A stretch of 64,000 nucleotides of DNA from Diadophis punctatus similis (GCA_023053685.1 JALIGW010000004.1:85037679-85101678), one strand, 5' to 3'. Positions 23,767 through 35,064 are shown, counted from the stretch's first letter. Translations and numbers: made by a program. Notes: generated by a model from the letters alone, not told the origin.

Positions 23767-24546
23767 CAGCGGTCACCAACTGGTGGTCTGTAGATCACTG
23801 GTAGTCCGTGAGAAAATTTTGGTGGTCTGCAGAAAATTATTTGCATTTTTAATATTGCACTAAATCAGGGGTCCTCAAACTACGGCCCCTGGGCCGGATC
23901 CGTGCAATGAACGCTTGTGTTGCTGCAGAGAGTCTCCCCCTTCGGGGTCTTTTTGTGTGGGTTGGAGGGGGGCAGAAATTCTGACTTGGGGTCTGCTTCA
24001 GCCTTCTGGTGCGGGGCTTTGGGCGAAGGCTGGAGGGAAGTGCCGCTGGTGGCGAAGAGCCGGAGGGCCTTGTTCCAGTGGGACTGCATCATGGCCTGGA
24101 ACTGGCTGACCACCTCAGCCCGCTGAGCCTCCAGGCGCCGGTACCTGACCTTGCACTCCTGCAGGTCTTCCCTCTGCTTGGAAAGCCTATGCTCCTAGTC
24201 CTCAGTGAGGTGCTTCTGCTGAGCCTCCTTCTCGGTCAGATCCAATTTGAACTGAGCTGTTTTGTCAACTCTTTCTCCTGGTGGCTGCTTAGCTCCAACA
24301 ACTGCTTCCTGTTGGGGCCCTAAGGAGCCCGGGTGGGGAGGGGAGGAGTGGCTGGGAGGGGAGGGGCAAAGAGAGGTTGGCGATGCTCCCCTCGACGTGA
24401 GTTACATCGAGTTGGCCATGCCCACCCAGTCACATGACCACCTAGCCACGCCCACCCAGCCGGTCATTAGGCAGATCATATTAGTGGTCAGTGGGATTTA
24501 AAATTATGAATTTAGTGGTCCCTGAGGTCCAAAAGGTTGGGAACCC
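23767..24546. mobile_element. hAT composite carrying an antisense gene fragment
   Basis: The outer ends are CAGCGGTCACCAACTGG and GTTGGGAACCCCTG. A second hAT-like start (CAGGGGTCCTCAAACTACGG) lies at 23871. The interior includes an antisense coiled-coil coding fragment (23905-24315) and the hAT-typical stretch CCACGCCCACCCAGCC. No clear 8-bp duplication was found for the outer ends. It may be one element inserted in another with one end lost. Confidence 0.65.
23905..24315 (-). pseudogene. Captured coiled-coil protein fragment
   Basis: The minus strand encodes coding-like sequence for about 110 codons with one in-frame TAG and a probable frameshift near its start. Legible phrases are LTEKEAQQKHLTED, then the stop, EHRLSKQREDLQECK, RYRRLEAQRAEVVSQFQAMM and QSHWNKALRLF. 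A Pro/Lys-rich stretch follows (LQPSPKAPHQKAEADPKS). The first part looks like a coiled coil of charged heptads. It lies inside a hAT, so I infer a host exon picked up by the transposon and now decayed. Centrobin is one candidate source, a guess that a protein search would settle. Confidence 0.5.
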
Positions 24547-24600
24547 CTGTGGTGATATGCAAACAGCCTAGTCCTTCCTCAAAGGTGTTTACTATAACTG

Positions 24601-24989
24601 CAAGTAGACCTCAACTTACAACCATTTGTTTAGTGGCCACAGTTGTGACAGCACTGGAAAAAAATAACTCACAAGCCCATCCTTGCAAATCCCAACTGTG
24701 GCCGCATCCCCATGATCACGTGATCAAAATTTGGGTTGATCTTCAATCGGCATGTAGATATGACATTTGCAGCATCCTGGGGTCATGTGATCCCCTTTTA
24801 CGAGCTTCCCAGCTGGTTTGCGACGAAGTCAATGGAGGAAGCCAATTTTGCTTAACGGCTGCAGTGATTCACTTAACAACTGTGGGGAAAAGGGGTCATG
24901 AAATCGGGCGCAACTCCTTTCACCAACACCTTGCTTAGCAATCAATGGAAATCTGGTCCCAAATGTAGTCATAAGGTGGGGACTCCCTG
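24601..24989 (+). mobile_element. Tigger-like MITE, diverged
   Basis: Starts CAAGTAGACCTCAACTTAC and ends GGGGACTCCCTG. Internal GATCACGTGATC (E-box) is intact. Confidence 0.75.
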
Positions 24990-25409
24990 TACTTAAGCCT
25001 AGCTTACTGGCAGTCTAGCATTTCCTGGTGGTCTCCTTTCCAAACACAAGCTAGGTCTGTTCCTGGCTTGCCTTCTGATACCAGCCAATGTTGGAAAGTG
25101 CAAGGACATTTCAGTCAGGCCGATCACGGCCACCAAATGCAATGATGAACCTCTTCCACAGGGGGGAAAACAAACCTAGATTAGTGCTAGATTGCAACTA
25201 CTCCTGGTGGGCAACCCCAGTAGCAATGAGCCACAGCCAGAAAACTGTGATGCAAAGTTCAGGGACCATTTAAGCCAGGCGACCCATCGCAGGACAAACC
25301 GAGATGGGGAAACTCCTGAAACAGCGATGAACCAGCAAGAGTTTCGGGGTTGATGACACGATGTTGAAAGTTCTGGATCCACACTATTTCAAACAAGGAT
25401 TACAAAATA
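24990..25409. other. Unique sequence, nothing recognised
   Basis: Short open frames only. No repeat family recognised. Confidence 0.4.
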
Positions 25410-25803
25410 CAGACAGTCCTTGATTTATGGCCACAACTGAGCCCAACATTTATGTTGCTATGCGAGACATTTGTTAAGTGTGTTTTGCCCCATTTTACGA
25501 CCTTTATGGCCATGGTTGTTAAGTGAATCACTGCAGTTGTTAAGTTATTAACCCGGTTGTTAAGTGAATCCAACTTCCCCCTTGACTTTGCTTGTCAGAA
25601 GGTCACAAAAAGGGATCACGTGACCCCAGGACACTGCGACCGTCATAAATACGAGTCATTGGCCAAGCGTCCGAATGTTGATCATGTGACCATAGAGCTA
25701 TTGCAAAGGTCATAAGTGTGAAAAATGGTGATAAGTCACTTTTTTCAGTGTCGTAGTAACTTTGAATGTCACTAAAGAAACAAATGTTGTAAATTGAGAA
25801 TTG
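25410..25803 (-). mobile_element. Tigger-like MITE, right end decayed
   Basis: Starts CAGACAGTCCTTGATTTATG. Internal GGTTGTTAAGTGAATC and GGATCACGTGACCCC follow the family order. Confidence 0.75.
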
Positions 25804-26440
25804 GAGACCCTTCAAAAGCACAATTATCTCCTGGTGCGGATCTCCTGCAAACAGGAACCAACAAACTTGCCATCCTGAGAACATTGCAACAACCCCACCA
25901 TCCATAGATCCAAAGACAAAGGAGGGAAATCCAGACACGGCATTTTACTACAGGATGGGAAGCGCCTGGGTTAAAGGGACGGGGTTACTCCACGCTTGGC
26001 TCCTGCTGTCCATATGCTCAACACATGCAGCAATTAATCCCTTCATATTTGAAGTCCATCTATACACGCCCGCAACTCATCGCATCCAAAGTCCAAATTA
26101 AGTTCAACTGTCTTTGATTAAAGGCGGGGGAGGAAGGGGCAGGGAATAGGATACAGTTGGAAGACAGTTTGGTTTAAGATTGGCGTTTGGGACACAGCAC
26201 AGAACCACCAGCCCTATTTTCAATGAATACTTTAAAAACAAAATGCACACAAACAAAACCCCATTTCCAAGACAGTCACTTAAGGACCCAAAACCTAGCA
26301 AACCATGTAAGGGTCAGAAGCAAGAAAGGACCTGGAGGGATGGCCAGGGGAAGAGAAGAGCCGGCTCACAGGTGGTCTTGGACCAAGGCTAGCTTCTGAA
26401 GGACAAAAGGGGGGGTGGGTGGGAGAATTGTACAGGGGGG
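25804..26440. other. Unique sequence next to CpG island
   Basis: Nothing recognised. GC content rises toward the CpG island at the right side. Confidence 0.4.
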
Positions 26441-27830
26441 GGGGAAGCAGCCTCTCACCCCACCCCAGGCCCTCAAAGGATCCGCTCCTCACCTCTGGAT
26501 CCCTCCGAGGGTTCTGGGCGCTTTCCAGCGCGCAAAAGCCGAGAGGCGCAGCTACTGACTGAAAGTTTTTAAAAAGGGGGAGGAGGAAGGGGGCAGCGGG
26601 GGGGGTAAAACACCCGAGCGCCTAAAGGCTCTTTAAAGGGGCGGGGGAGCCGGAGCCACCACAGGCGGGGAGGGAAGAGAACTTCGCCCCGGAGGGCTGG
26701 CAAGAGAGATTGAGGAAGCCCGGCCGCTTTTGCAAAGGCGCCCCGAAGCCAGCTCGGGAACGCGCCCCGTTTGGCGGGCCAGCAGCCTCGGCCGGGACCC
26801 CCTTCGCCTTTGTCTCCAGCGGCCATAGATCGGGGGGCTCCCCCGAGAGGCGCCCCAACCTCCTGCCCGCCGCGCCCAGAGCCACGCCGCCCACAAAGCC
26901 GGGGAGCGGCTGCCCTGGCACGGAAACCTGCCCCCCCCACAGCCGGTGCGCTTGGCCCACGCCGGCCGGGGAGAGAGAGACGGGGTCGGAAAGGCAGAGA
27001 CCCCCGGCGTGCCCCCACCCACCCACCCACCCCAAGTCCAGGCTTGGTTGTCCCCACCTCTGGCCAGCCTGGAGTCCCTCCCGCGACGCGCCTCCTCCCT
27101 TTCCAGCCTTTGTGCGCAAAGTGAGGGAGGAAGACCCCCCTCCCGCCCGCCCGCCCCGCCCGCCAGCCCCCTCCTCAATTAAGAGCCCAGCAGCCCTACC
27201 GGGGAGAAGGAGGAAGAAGAGGCAGGGAGGGCAACACTTGGCCCCCCCGAACGAAGCCAGCCGCTGCTCCTGCTCCGCGGCCCGCCTGGGGTCTGAGTGG
27301 CGAGTGGGTGGGTGGGTTTCTCCTCCCGGGCGCCGCCAGCCAGCCTGCCTGCCTCCTCTGGCCGGCCGAGACGCGCCTTGTAAGGGCTGCGGGGCGGATC
27401 AGCCCCGCCCGCCTGCTGAGTCACGGGACAGGGACCTCCCCCTTTCTCTCCCCCCCCAACCCAAACGGGCAGCCCCCCACTCATGCCCGACGCCGCTCGC
27501 TTGGCGGCTCCGGGGCTTTTGTGTCTTAAGCCGGGCCGCCTTTGTTTCCGCGGGCGCTGGGGAGGAAGAGGGGCTCCCGGGGGGGTTCATTAACCTGGGG
27601 GGTCGGCCAGCTGAGGCCCCCGGCCCGGGGGACGCGTGGGAAGCCCCCGCGGAGGCTCAGAGCGAAAGGGAAGCTGCCACGGGGGTCCCCGTTGAGTTCA
27701 ACGCGCGGAAACAAAGGCCGCCTTAAATCGGTGGGAGCAGGATTGGCAGCCCCCCCCCCTCAAAGACCCCGGCGATTCTGAGCCTGTCCTACTCCCGAGG
27801 AAGCCAGCTCCCCCCCCTCCGTGTTTCTTG
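26441..27830. promoter_or_regulatory. CpG island, possible promoter
   Basis: About 1.4 kb of GC-rich, CpG-dense sequence in an otherwise AT-rich window, without the terminal repeats, target duplications or simple tracts that explain the hAT at 8.8 kb. Long open frames run on both strands (up to 338 codons, 26710-27726) but have Pro/Arg/Gly-biased, non-conserved-looking content and are best explained by the scarcity of stop codons in GC-rich DNA. A TGAGTCACGG site is at 27417. A 15-bp motif containing AACAAAGG occurs in inverted copies at 27538-27552 and 27704-27718. No TATA box, clear first exon or splice donor was identified, so the direction of any transcription is unknown. Confidence 0.6.
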
Positions 27831-28084
27831 GGCAACCACGCGCCCGTGGATCCTTAATGGCCCTTCAAATTATTGGGGCTGGGGAAGAGCCAATTTTATC
27901 TCCCCCCCCCCTTGAATGTCATTCAACGCAGCTGGATTCCTGCGTTGCCAACATCTGGAAAGGGTTTTTTTTCCCTTAATGCAACATGGCTGCATATATG
28001 TGGGTACATGCATAATTTTGTATTTATTTATTTATTTATTTGTCTTGTCATATTTGTTTATATTAGAGGCGGTGACCCTTTTGA

Positions 28085-28172
28085 GAGCCGTATGCAATGT
28101 AATTAAATGTTTTAATGTCTGCCGATTTAGTCTACATTCAAAGTGACAATAAAGCTATTCTGTTCTATTCTG
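28085..28172 (+). mobile_element. CR1-type LINE 3' tail
   Basis: Contains GTATGCAATGTAATTAAATG, ACATTCAAAGTGACAATAAA and a short TATTCTGTTCTATTCTG tail. It matches in reverse the LINE tails at 58485 and 59241. Confidence 0.7.
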
Positions 28173-28505
28173 CTTGGTGGGTCAATGGGGCTTGCTCCCA
28201 ACAAGCCCTGGTTTAGTCCTGGTTTAGCAGGGTGGGGGAGCCTGGTGTCACTGAAGTTGGCTTTGCACACACACAAACACCACAAACTTGAGTCAGGTTG
28301 CCAGGTGAGTCCAGAGTAGATGCCATTGGGAAGTTCTTAAATTATTCCATCCTTAAGAAAAAGGGTTTGGATAGGACTCTGGGTGATCTCATTACAGGAT
28401 TATTTTATTTCCAAACAAATGACATGTAACAAAGTCATCCTTATGATGATCTAATCCGTTTTTTTTTCATCAGATAATGGGGTTAAGAGACCAGTTTGAA
28501 ATATA
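28173..28505. other. Unique sequence, nothing recognised
   Basis: No gene or repeat recognised. Confidence 0.4.
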
Positions 28506-28868
28506 GGCAGGCCTCAACATTTATGTTGCTAAGGGAGAAATTTGTTAAGGGAGTTATTTTACGACTTCTCTCTCCATGGTTGTTAAGTGAATCCTGCAGT
28601 TCTTGAATTAGTCACACGGTCGTTAAGTGAATCTGGCTTCCACATTGACTTTGCTGGTCAGAAGATCCCACCAAAGGGAATCACGTGACCCCAGGACTCT
28701 GCAACCGTCATAAATGTGAGTCAGTTGTCATCCAAATACAAATCACGTGACCATGGGGATTACTGCAAGGGTCGTAAGTGTGAAAAATGGTCATAAGTCA
28801 CTTTTGTCAGTTTTGTTGTAACTTTGAATGGTCACTAAATGAACTACAGTAAGTCAAGTACTACCTGT
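28506..28868 (-). mobile_element. Tigger-like MITE
   Basis: Left terminal repeat decayed, right end AAGTCAAGTACTACCTG. Internal AATCACGTGACC occurs at 28679. Confidence 0.75.
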
Positions 28869-28951
28869 GATTGGTTGGCAAGCGGTGTGTAACTTATAAG
28901 TTTCATTTTTGGTTCAATTTACGCCCATTGACTAAAAGAATAGTAACAGTT

Positions 28952-29085
28952 CTGTGCTTCTCAACTTTGGCCACTTTAAGATGGGCGGACCAACTCCCAG
29001 AATCCCCCTGCCAGCTGTGCTGGCTCGGGGATTCTGGGAGTTGAAGTCCACTCATCTTAAAAGTGGCCGAGTTTGAGAAGCACAG
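28952..29085. mobile_element. Foldback hAT MITE
   Basis: Ends CTGTGCTTCTCAACTTTGG and its near-complement in TTTGAGAAGCACAG. The inner arms include GATTCTGGGAGTTGAAGTCC. The target duplication is not clear. Confidence 0.75.
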
Positions 29086-29178
29086 GTTAAATACTAAGCG
29101 TACCTCCCTAGCAAATCCTGGTGGTTGCCCATCTACACACAAACCACCCCTATTTCCCTACTTAGCTTTCAAAGGTGG

Positions 29179-29370
29179 TTTTTGAAAAGGCAACTGGGCT
29201 TCCTTTGCTTTTCCTTGAAGACGTTTTGCTTCTCATCCAAGGAGCTTCTTCAGTTCTTCACTACAGAACTGAAGAAGCTCCTTGGATGAGAAGCAAAACG
29301 TCTTCAAGGAAAAGCAAAGGAAGCCCAGTTGCCTTTTCAAAAAGCACCTTTGGGAAAACCATGATTAAGA
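29179..29370. mobile_element. Penelope-like inverted pair (family A), perfect arms
   Basis: 79-bp arms (29179-29257 and 29265-29343) are exact reverse complements around a 7-nt centre. The plus unit reads CTGAAGA (29269-29275), stem GCTCCT/AGAAGC, then CAAAACGTC, so the G of GAAAC is replaced by A. Family downstream sequence (AAAGCACCTTTGGGAAAACC and GAATCTCCATAGA) follows the right arm. Confidence 0.75.
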
Positions 29371-29730
29371 ATCTCCATAGATACTTAGCTTTCATGCTTT
29401 TTTTGTTTTTCTATTTTGCCCCTATTTGGCGATACAAGAACCTTGCTTGCTTTCATCCTTCTCTTTAGTAGAGAATCCTTCTTTATAACCGATGTTTGGT
29501 CTTGGGTGACGAGAGAATATGGATTTCTCTAATGAGTAACATTTCCTTTGAGATGGTGAGATTGAGGGGAGCTTATTTTACACTAGCAGATCTACAGTAT
29601 GTGACCAAAGAAAAAGAAAAAAAATAGGCCGCCTTTCTAATTAAGGTTAGTTGGCTGATATATGGAGGAAGGACATTTTTTGTAATGGCACCCAGACTTT
29701 GCGGTTCAGTTTGGAGGAGAGCATTGGTAG
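29371..29730. other. Unique sequence, nothing recognised
   Basis: No gene recognised. Confidence 0.4.
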
Positions 29731-29734
29731 GGAG

Positions 29735-30352
29735 AAAGAGACAGCTTGGTCTAGTGCAGTGTTTCTCAACCTTAGCAGTTTGAAGATGTGTGGACTTCAA
29801 CTCCCAGAATTCCCCAGCCAGCGTTGCTTCCTGTGGAATTCTGGGAGTTGAAGTCCACACATCTTCAAACTGCCAAGGTTGAGAAACACTGGTCTAGTGG
29901 TTAAGGCACCAGGCTAGAAAGCGGGAAATGGTGAGTTCTAGTCCTGCCTTAGCCATGAAAGGTGGCTGGGTGGCTTTGGGCCAATCACCAGGAGACAGTG
30001 AATTCTAGTCCCACCTTAAGCATAAACACCACTGGGTGGCTTGGACCAACCACCAGGAGACATTGAGTTCTAGTCCTGCCTTAGTCGCGACAGCTGCCTG
30101 GGTGACCTGGACCAACCACCAGGAGACAATGAATTCTAGTCCCCCCATGAGACCAGGAGGCATTGAGTTCTAGTCTGGCCTTAGGCCTGAAAGTTGTCTG
30201 GATGGCTTTGAGCCAGTCCCTCCCTCCCTCCCTCTCTCTCATCCCAACCCACCTCACAGGTTGTGGGGAAAATAAGTGGAGGAAGATATGTATTGGATAT
30301 GTTCGCCACCTTGAGTTATTTGCAAAAACAACAAAAGGTGAGATACAAATAA
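29735..30352 (+). mobile_element. tRNA-derived SINE with internal tandem amplification
   Basis: Head GCTTGGTCTAGTGGTTAAGGC (split by the hAT at 29757-29891) with a B-box-like GAGTTCTAGTCC. From 29931 a block running from TTCTAGTC to CCACCAGGAGACA is repeated at spacings of 67, 65, 66 and 34 bp. The tail contains CACCTCACAGGTTGTGGGGA and CACCTTGAGTTATTTG, then an A-rich end. Confidence 0.7.
29757..29891. mobile_element. Foldback hAT MITE inside a SINE
   Basis: Ends CAGTGTTTCTCAACCTT and its complement. Perfect 8-bp duplication GTCTAGTG is at 29749-29756 and 29892-29899. It splits the A-box region of the tRNA-like SINE head. Confidence 0.92.
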
Positions 30353-30603
30353 GCCGTGGCAAAGAGTCACTATGGATGTGGTATAGCATGAGTGTGCATG
30401 TCTTTGAGTCAGTTTTGGGCTCCTTTGAAAGTCCCTGCAGTTTACTTGGCAAGCTTTCTCAGAAGTAGTTTGCCATTGCCTCCTTCTTAGGGCTGTGAGA
30501 GCCTGACTGGCCTAAGGTCACCCGGCTGGCTTCTTTCCTAAACCTGGACTAGAACTCACAGCCTCCTGGCTTCTAGCTTGGCGTCTTAACCAACAACACC
30601 CAG
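30353..30603 (-). mobile_element. tRNA-derived SINE
   Basis: On the minus strand: GACTGGGTGTTGTTGGTTAAG head, GAGGCTGTGAGTTCTAGTCC B-box region, then CAATGGCAAACTACTTCTGA and GACTCAAAGACATGCACACT. This head is related to the SINE immediately to its left but has a different body. Confidence 0.65.
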
Positions 30604-30774
30604 TCACCCTCTCATATCGTATCAAATTATTGGATGGGTGCCGTGATATCACAATGCACACACACAATTATAATGACAGCTTGCATTGGATGTCTATGGA
30701 GGGAGCTCTGTTAAGCCAATTTCTTCTGTTTCAGAGGCAACCCAATAAAGGTTTCTTCCATCTTTGCCTAATCA

Positions 30775-31018
30775 GAGCCACGGTGGAGCAGTGGTTAGAG
30801 TGCAGTACTGCAGGCTACTTCTGCTGACTGCCGGCTGCCTGCAATTTGGCAGATCGAATCTCACCAGGCTCAAGGTTGGCTCAGCCTTCCGTCCTTCCCA
30901 GGTGGGTAAAATCAGGACCCAGATTTTGGGGGCAATTAAGCTGACTCTGTAAACCACTTAAAGAGGGCTGTTAAAAGCACTGTAAAGCGGTATATAAGTC
31001 TAAGGGCTATTGCTATTA
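30775..31018 (+). mobile_element. Sauria SINE
   Basis: GAGCCACGGTGGAGCAGTGG head, tRNA-like B box GATCGAATCTC, central GCTCAGCCTTCCGTCCTTCC and the 3' part GCACTGTAAAGCGGTATATA. The family is a known squamate SINE. Confidence 0.85.
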
Positions 31019-31895
31019 CTGGTTTCTGCTTTTATTGTCTTGTTTTAGACTTTATTCTGGTCACAGTCATGTGATGGATTCCTTTCTTGAGTGCATTGTA
31101 AATCAAGCAAAAACAAAAAAGAGAACTGGAAGATCCTGTTAGATAAATTATTAGTACAACTGTAGCAAATGTTGAATTTTTTAAAAAAAGAATTTACCCA
31201 TTAAATGCCATTGTGCAATTAGCGAGTTGTTGCTTTTTACTTGCTGATTGCACAATAGCATTTTATGGGTAAATATTTGACTCTATTTATTTTTTCCCCA
31301 AATTTATATCCTCCCCTGTGACTTTAGGCTATTCTCCGTCTATAGTATTCAGACAAAATCCACAAATTAAGCCCTTAAACTTCTGAAACAACTCAAAAGC
31401 CTCTAATTAGAACAGTGAAAAATTAGGAGGGAAATATAACAGTAGGTTTCCAATATCTGTTTTACATTCATTATGATGCTATTTAAAAAGGGACAAGAAA
31501 CAATACAGATGTTTAGATCCCGATTTTAAACACTAGAAAATATAGTAAGGAAGAAGAAAATATAAAACCAATAAAATCCAAGTGGATAACCAACAAATCT
31601 CGAATAACCCACAGATGTAAAGTATCACATGGCCAATATATTCTACTCCATTAATAGAATATCATAAGGCGCTTCATAACCTAATTTCTAATCAAGAGAT
31701 GTTTCTATTAAGCTGTAAAACATTTGATTAGCACAACTGAAATCAATGAAGGGGAGAAGGACAGCTATAAATAGATAAACATACAAATGTCTCAACAGAC
31801 CAACAAAGGCTTAAGCTGCAGACGGTTGTCCAGACCCCTATGATGGGGGAACCCACTGAAGACCACTGTCTCTGGGTTGGTTGGTTGATTGGGTG
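31019..31895. other. Unique AT-rich sequence with a hairpin
   Basis: Contains an imperfect inverted repeat at 31192-31274 (about 30-bp arms). No gene recognised. Confidence 0.4.
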
Positions 31896-31899
31896 GTTG

Positions 31900-32005
31900 G
31901 TTTGTTTACTTATTTACTTTCTTATTAGACTTGGGTACCACCCATCTTGCCTGGAGGCGACTCTGGGCAGCTTACAAACATTGAAAGCCAATAAAATGGA
32001 GTGGA
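31900..32005 (-). mobile_element. L2-type LINE 3' tail
   Basis: Minus strand reads TTTGTAAGCTGCCCAGAGTC, then GGCAAGATGGGTGGTA, like the 3' terminal hairpin of L2-type LINEs (compare 39900-39965). Confidence 0.55.
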
Positions 32006-32134
32006 ATTCAAACTTATCCCCCAGATTTAATTCATAAATGTTTGGGATGAAGTTCATGGAAGGCACCATTTTGATCTTCCTTATTTTTAAAGGCTATGCC
32101 TTCATTTTCTTCTTTATGTTTTCACAATGTAAAG

Positions 32135-32185
32135 GAATTTCTGCAAGCAAATGGCCAAGCTCAGATGGCATCCAGGACTCCACAT
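32135..32185 (+). mobile_element. Penelope-like repeat fragment (family B)
   Basis: TTCTGCAAGCAAATGGCCAA and GCTCAGATGGCATCCAGGAC match the flank that follows GAAACGTC in family B copies. The hammerhead-like core is absent. Confidence 0.4.
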
Positions 32186-32238
32186 TTATCTTTTGAATGT
32201 AAGATCTGTCAGCTAAAATGTAATATAAATAATCTGTC

Positions 32239-32904
<666 letters not shown>

Positions 32905-33510
32905 GTTCATGTTCTTAGCTGACAGAGGACAAAGGCCTGCCTGGAGCTTTAGATGTCTGTTTTGACAGCCCTTCAAAGCTTAGCATCTCACCAAATGTTC
33001 TCACCTTCCTTGGTGCAGATAGCTGGCAATCTGCATGAGAGCCTCCACTGAAAAGCATCTGCTGCCGTAGCCTCATTTAAAACCTGATCTAATCTTTCAT
33101 GCCTCGTGCAATTATTCACTGCTGCTCCTGAGCTCCTGCCTGAGGAAGGTTCCTATAAGTATAAGAAAGAGAAACACTTGGGAGTCTGGCAAAAATCTCT
33201 CCAAGCCCAGTCAGGCCACACATGCAAGGCTCACTGATAGGATTCATCTCTGCAACTATTATTATACCTAACTCTCTTTTTTTGTTGTAGCACAAATCTA
33301 CCACAAGTTCAGGACATCATGAATAATTCTCAGTGCCAAGGAACAAGCGTTCCCAAAATAGATTAATATGTGGATTTAAGCCAAGGGAAGTCAATTAAGA
33401 ACGTTTCCCTCACTCAAAGTCAATCAAGCATTAAAGGTTGCAGGACGCAGTGAAAATGGTCACGTGTATCGTTTGCATAGAAGGAATATTTGCAGGTGGC
33501 TGAATCGCCT
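32905..33510. other. Unique sequence, nothing recognised
   Basis: No gene or repeat recognised. Confidence 0.4.
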
Positions 33511-33514
33511 CTCA

Positions 33515-33668
33515 ACGACTTGCCTCCAGAAGTTGTGGAAGCTTCAATACTGGAATTTTTTAAGAAGAGACTGGACAACGGTTTGTCTGAAATGGTGTAA
33601 GGTTTTCTGGCTGAGAAGGGGGTTGGATTAGAAGACCTCCGAGGTCCCTTTCAACTCTGATATTCTGT
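33515..33668 (+). mobile_element. CR1 LINE 3' end
   Basis: CTCCAGAAGTTGTGGAAGCT to CAACTCTGATATTCTGTTATTC. The roughly 35 bp after its tail match the flank of the CR1 copy at 58206-58455. Confidence 0.85.
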
Positions 33669-33744
33669 TATTCTCTTTAGCATCATCCTACTTCAAGCGT
33701 TGGAATTTATGGATAATGTTGGTGTTAGGAAGTGATTCTATATT

Positions 33745-34112
33745 CGACTTATAACAGTTCATTTACTGACCAGGCAACATCACTGAAAAAGTGACTTCTT
33801 ATTCACACTTAAAACCGTTACAGCATCCTCCTGGTCTTGATCAAAATTCAGACGCTTGGCAGCTGACTCCTATTTATGACGGCCGCAGTGTTCCAGGATC
33901 ACGTGATCCCCTTCTGCGACCTTCTGACATGCCAAGTTGATGGGGAAGCTAGATTCGCTTCACAACCATATTGCTTACTTAACAATTGCAGTGATTCGCT
34001 TAACAACTGTGGCAAGAAAAGTCGTATAATGGGGCAAAACTCACTTAACAAATGTCTCGCTTAGCAATGGAAACTTTGGGCTCAACTGTAGTCATAAGTC
34101 AAGGACTAACTG
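33745..34112 (+). mobile_element. Tigger-like MITE
   Basis: Left end partly decayed (CGACTTATAACAGTTCATTT), right end AAGTCAAGGACTAACTG. Internal GATCACGTGATCCCC is intact. Confidence 0.8.
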
Positions 34113-34980
34113 TAGTAGCTTAAGAGGAACAACCGTTGGATGCATCTATCACTCGATGGTTAAAAAGAAGGAAGAAACTGCCATTTTATAGGGCTAGATA
34201 TCACTCTACAAATCAAAGCAAAATTTCAAAGCAGCTTTGCATCCGCCAATAAGCAGCAGCCTCTGTAAAAACAAAAGGCTTTACCTATCTAACTAAAAAT
34301 TCCTTTCTTGAGTTTATGCTTTTTCCCTTTCAAAGGAAGCAATCGAAAACCGATAGAGAACAACAGAGAAAAACAAATCAGGAGCCCAATGAAAAGGTAA
34401 TTTAATCAAGAGATAACCAATACGTTTCATCAGGAAAATTATTCAGACAGCTAAATTGAAGCAACTGATGATTCCATCATCTGTTCCAAATGCTACCACT
34501 GTTTTATGAAGCATGGCTTAATATTCTCTACATGCACCTACATTAGAAGCAACACTCACTCTGCAGGGAGATTTCATATTTCCCAGTAATTGCTAGCAAG
34601 GAAACGGCCACAAGGAATGCTTTATGGGAATTCAAGTACCTGGTCTACTGACGTTCTTGAGATATCGCAACTTGCAAATGTTTGCATGGGAATGCACATT
34701 GATAACATTAGAGGTCAATATTATCACCATCACTTATAAATCATTGAAATGAGGTTGGGTTTGGTGAAACTTTTAGCTGCTGTTCTCTGGAGAGTTAGCA
34801 CAGCATTTAAACTTTCCCACAAAATGGTTTGGCTTAAAAGACAAGGTCTTACTAAAGGTTGTTTGATGGACATCAAAAAAAGTTTTGAATCCAGTTCAAG
34901 GAGAGACAGTTCCACAGTCTTCCACAATATCTCATGCCATAAAATTTTCCAGTTCTGTCTTTAGCGCATCTCCTAAAGAA
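34113..34980. other. Unique sequence, nothing recognised
   Basis: No gene recognised. 34749-34964 is a 71-codon open frame with no domain, opposite another frame. Confidence 0.4.
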
Positions 34981-34984
34981 CTGA

Positions 34985-35064
34985 TGAAGTATAATCTCCT
35001 GCTTGATCAGGTGGTTGGGCTAGAAGATCTCCATGGTCCCTTTTAAGTCCTGTTATTCTATGTT
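34985..35064 (+). mobile_element. CR1 LINE 3' tail
   Basis: AATCTCCTGCTTGATCAGG, GGGCTAGAAGATCTCCATGG and TCCTGTTATTCTATG. 5'-truncated. Confidence 0.75.

Noticed and set aside
26710..27726. 338-codon open frame in the CpG island
   Set aside because: Stops are rare in GC-rich DNA and long frames occur on both strands here. The peptide is Pro/Arg/Gly-biased with no domain.
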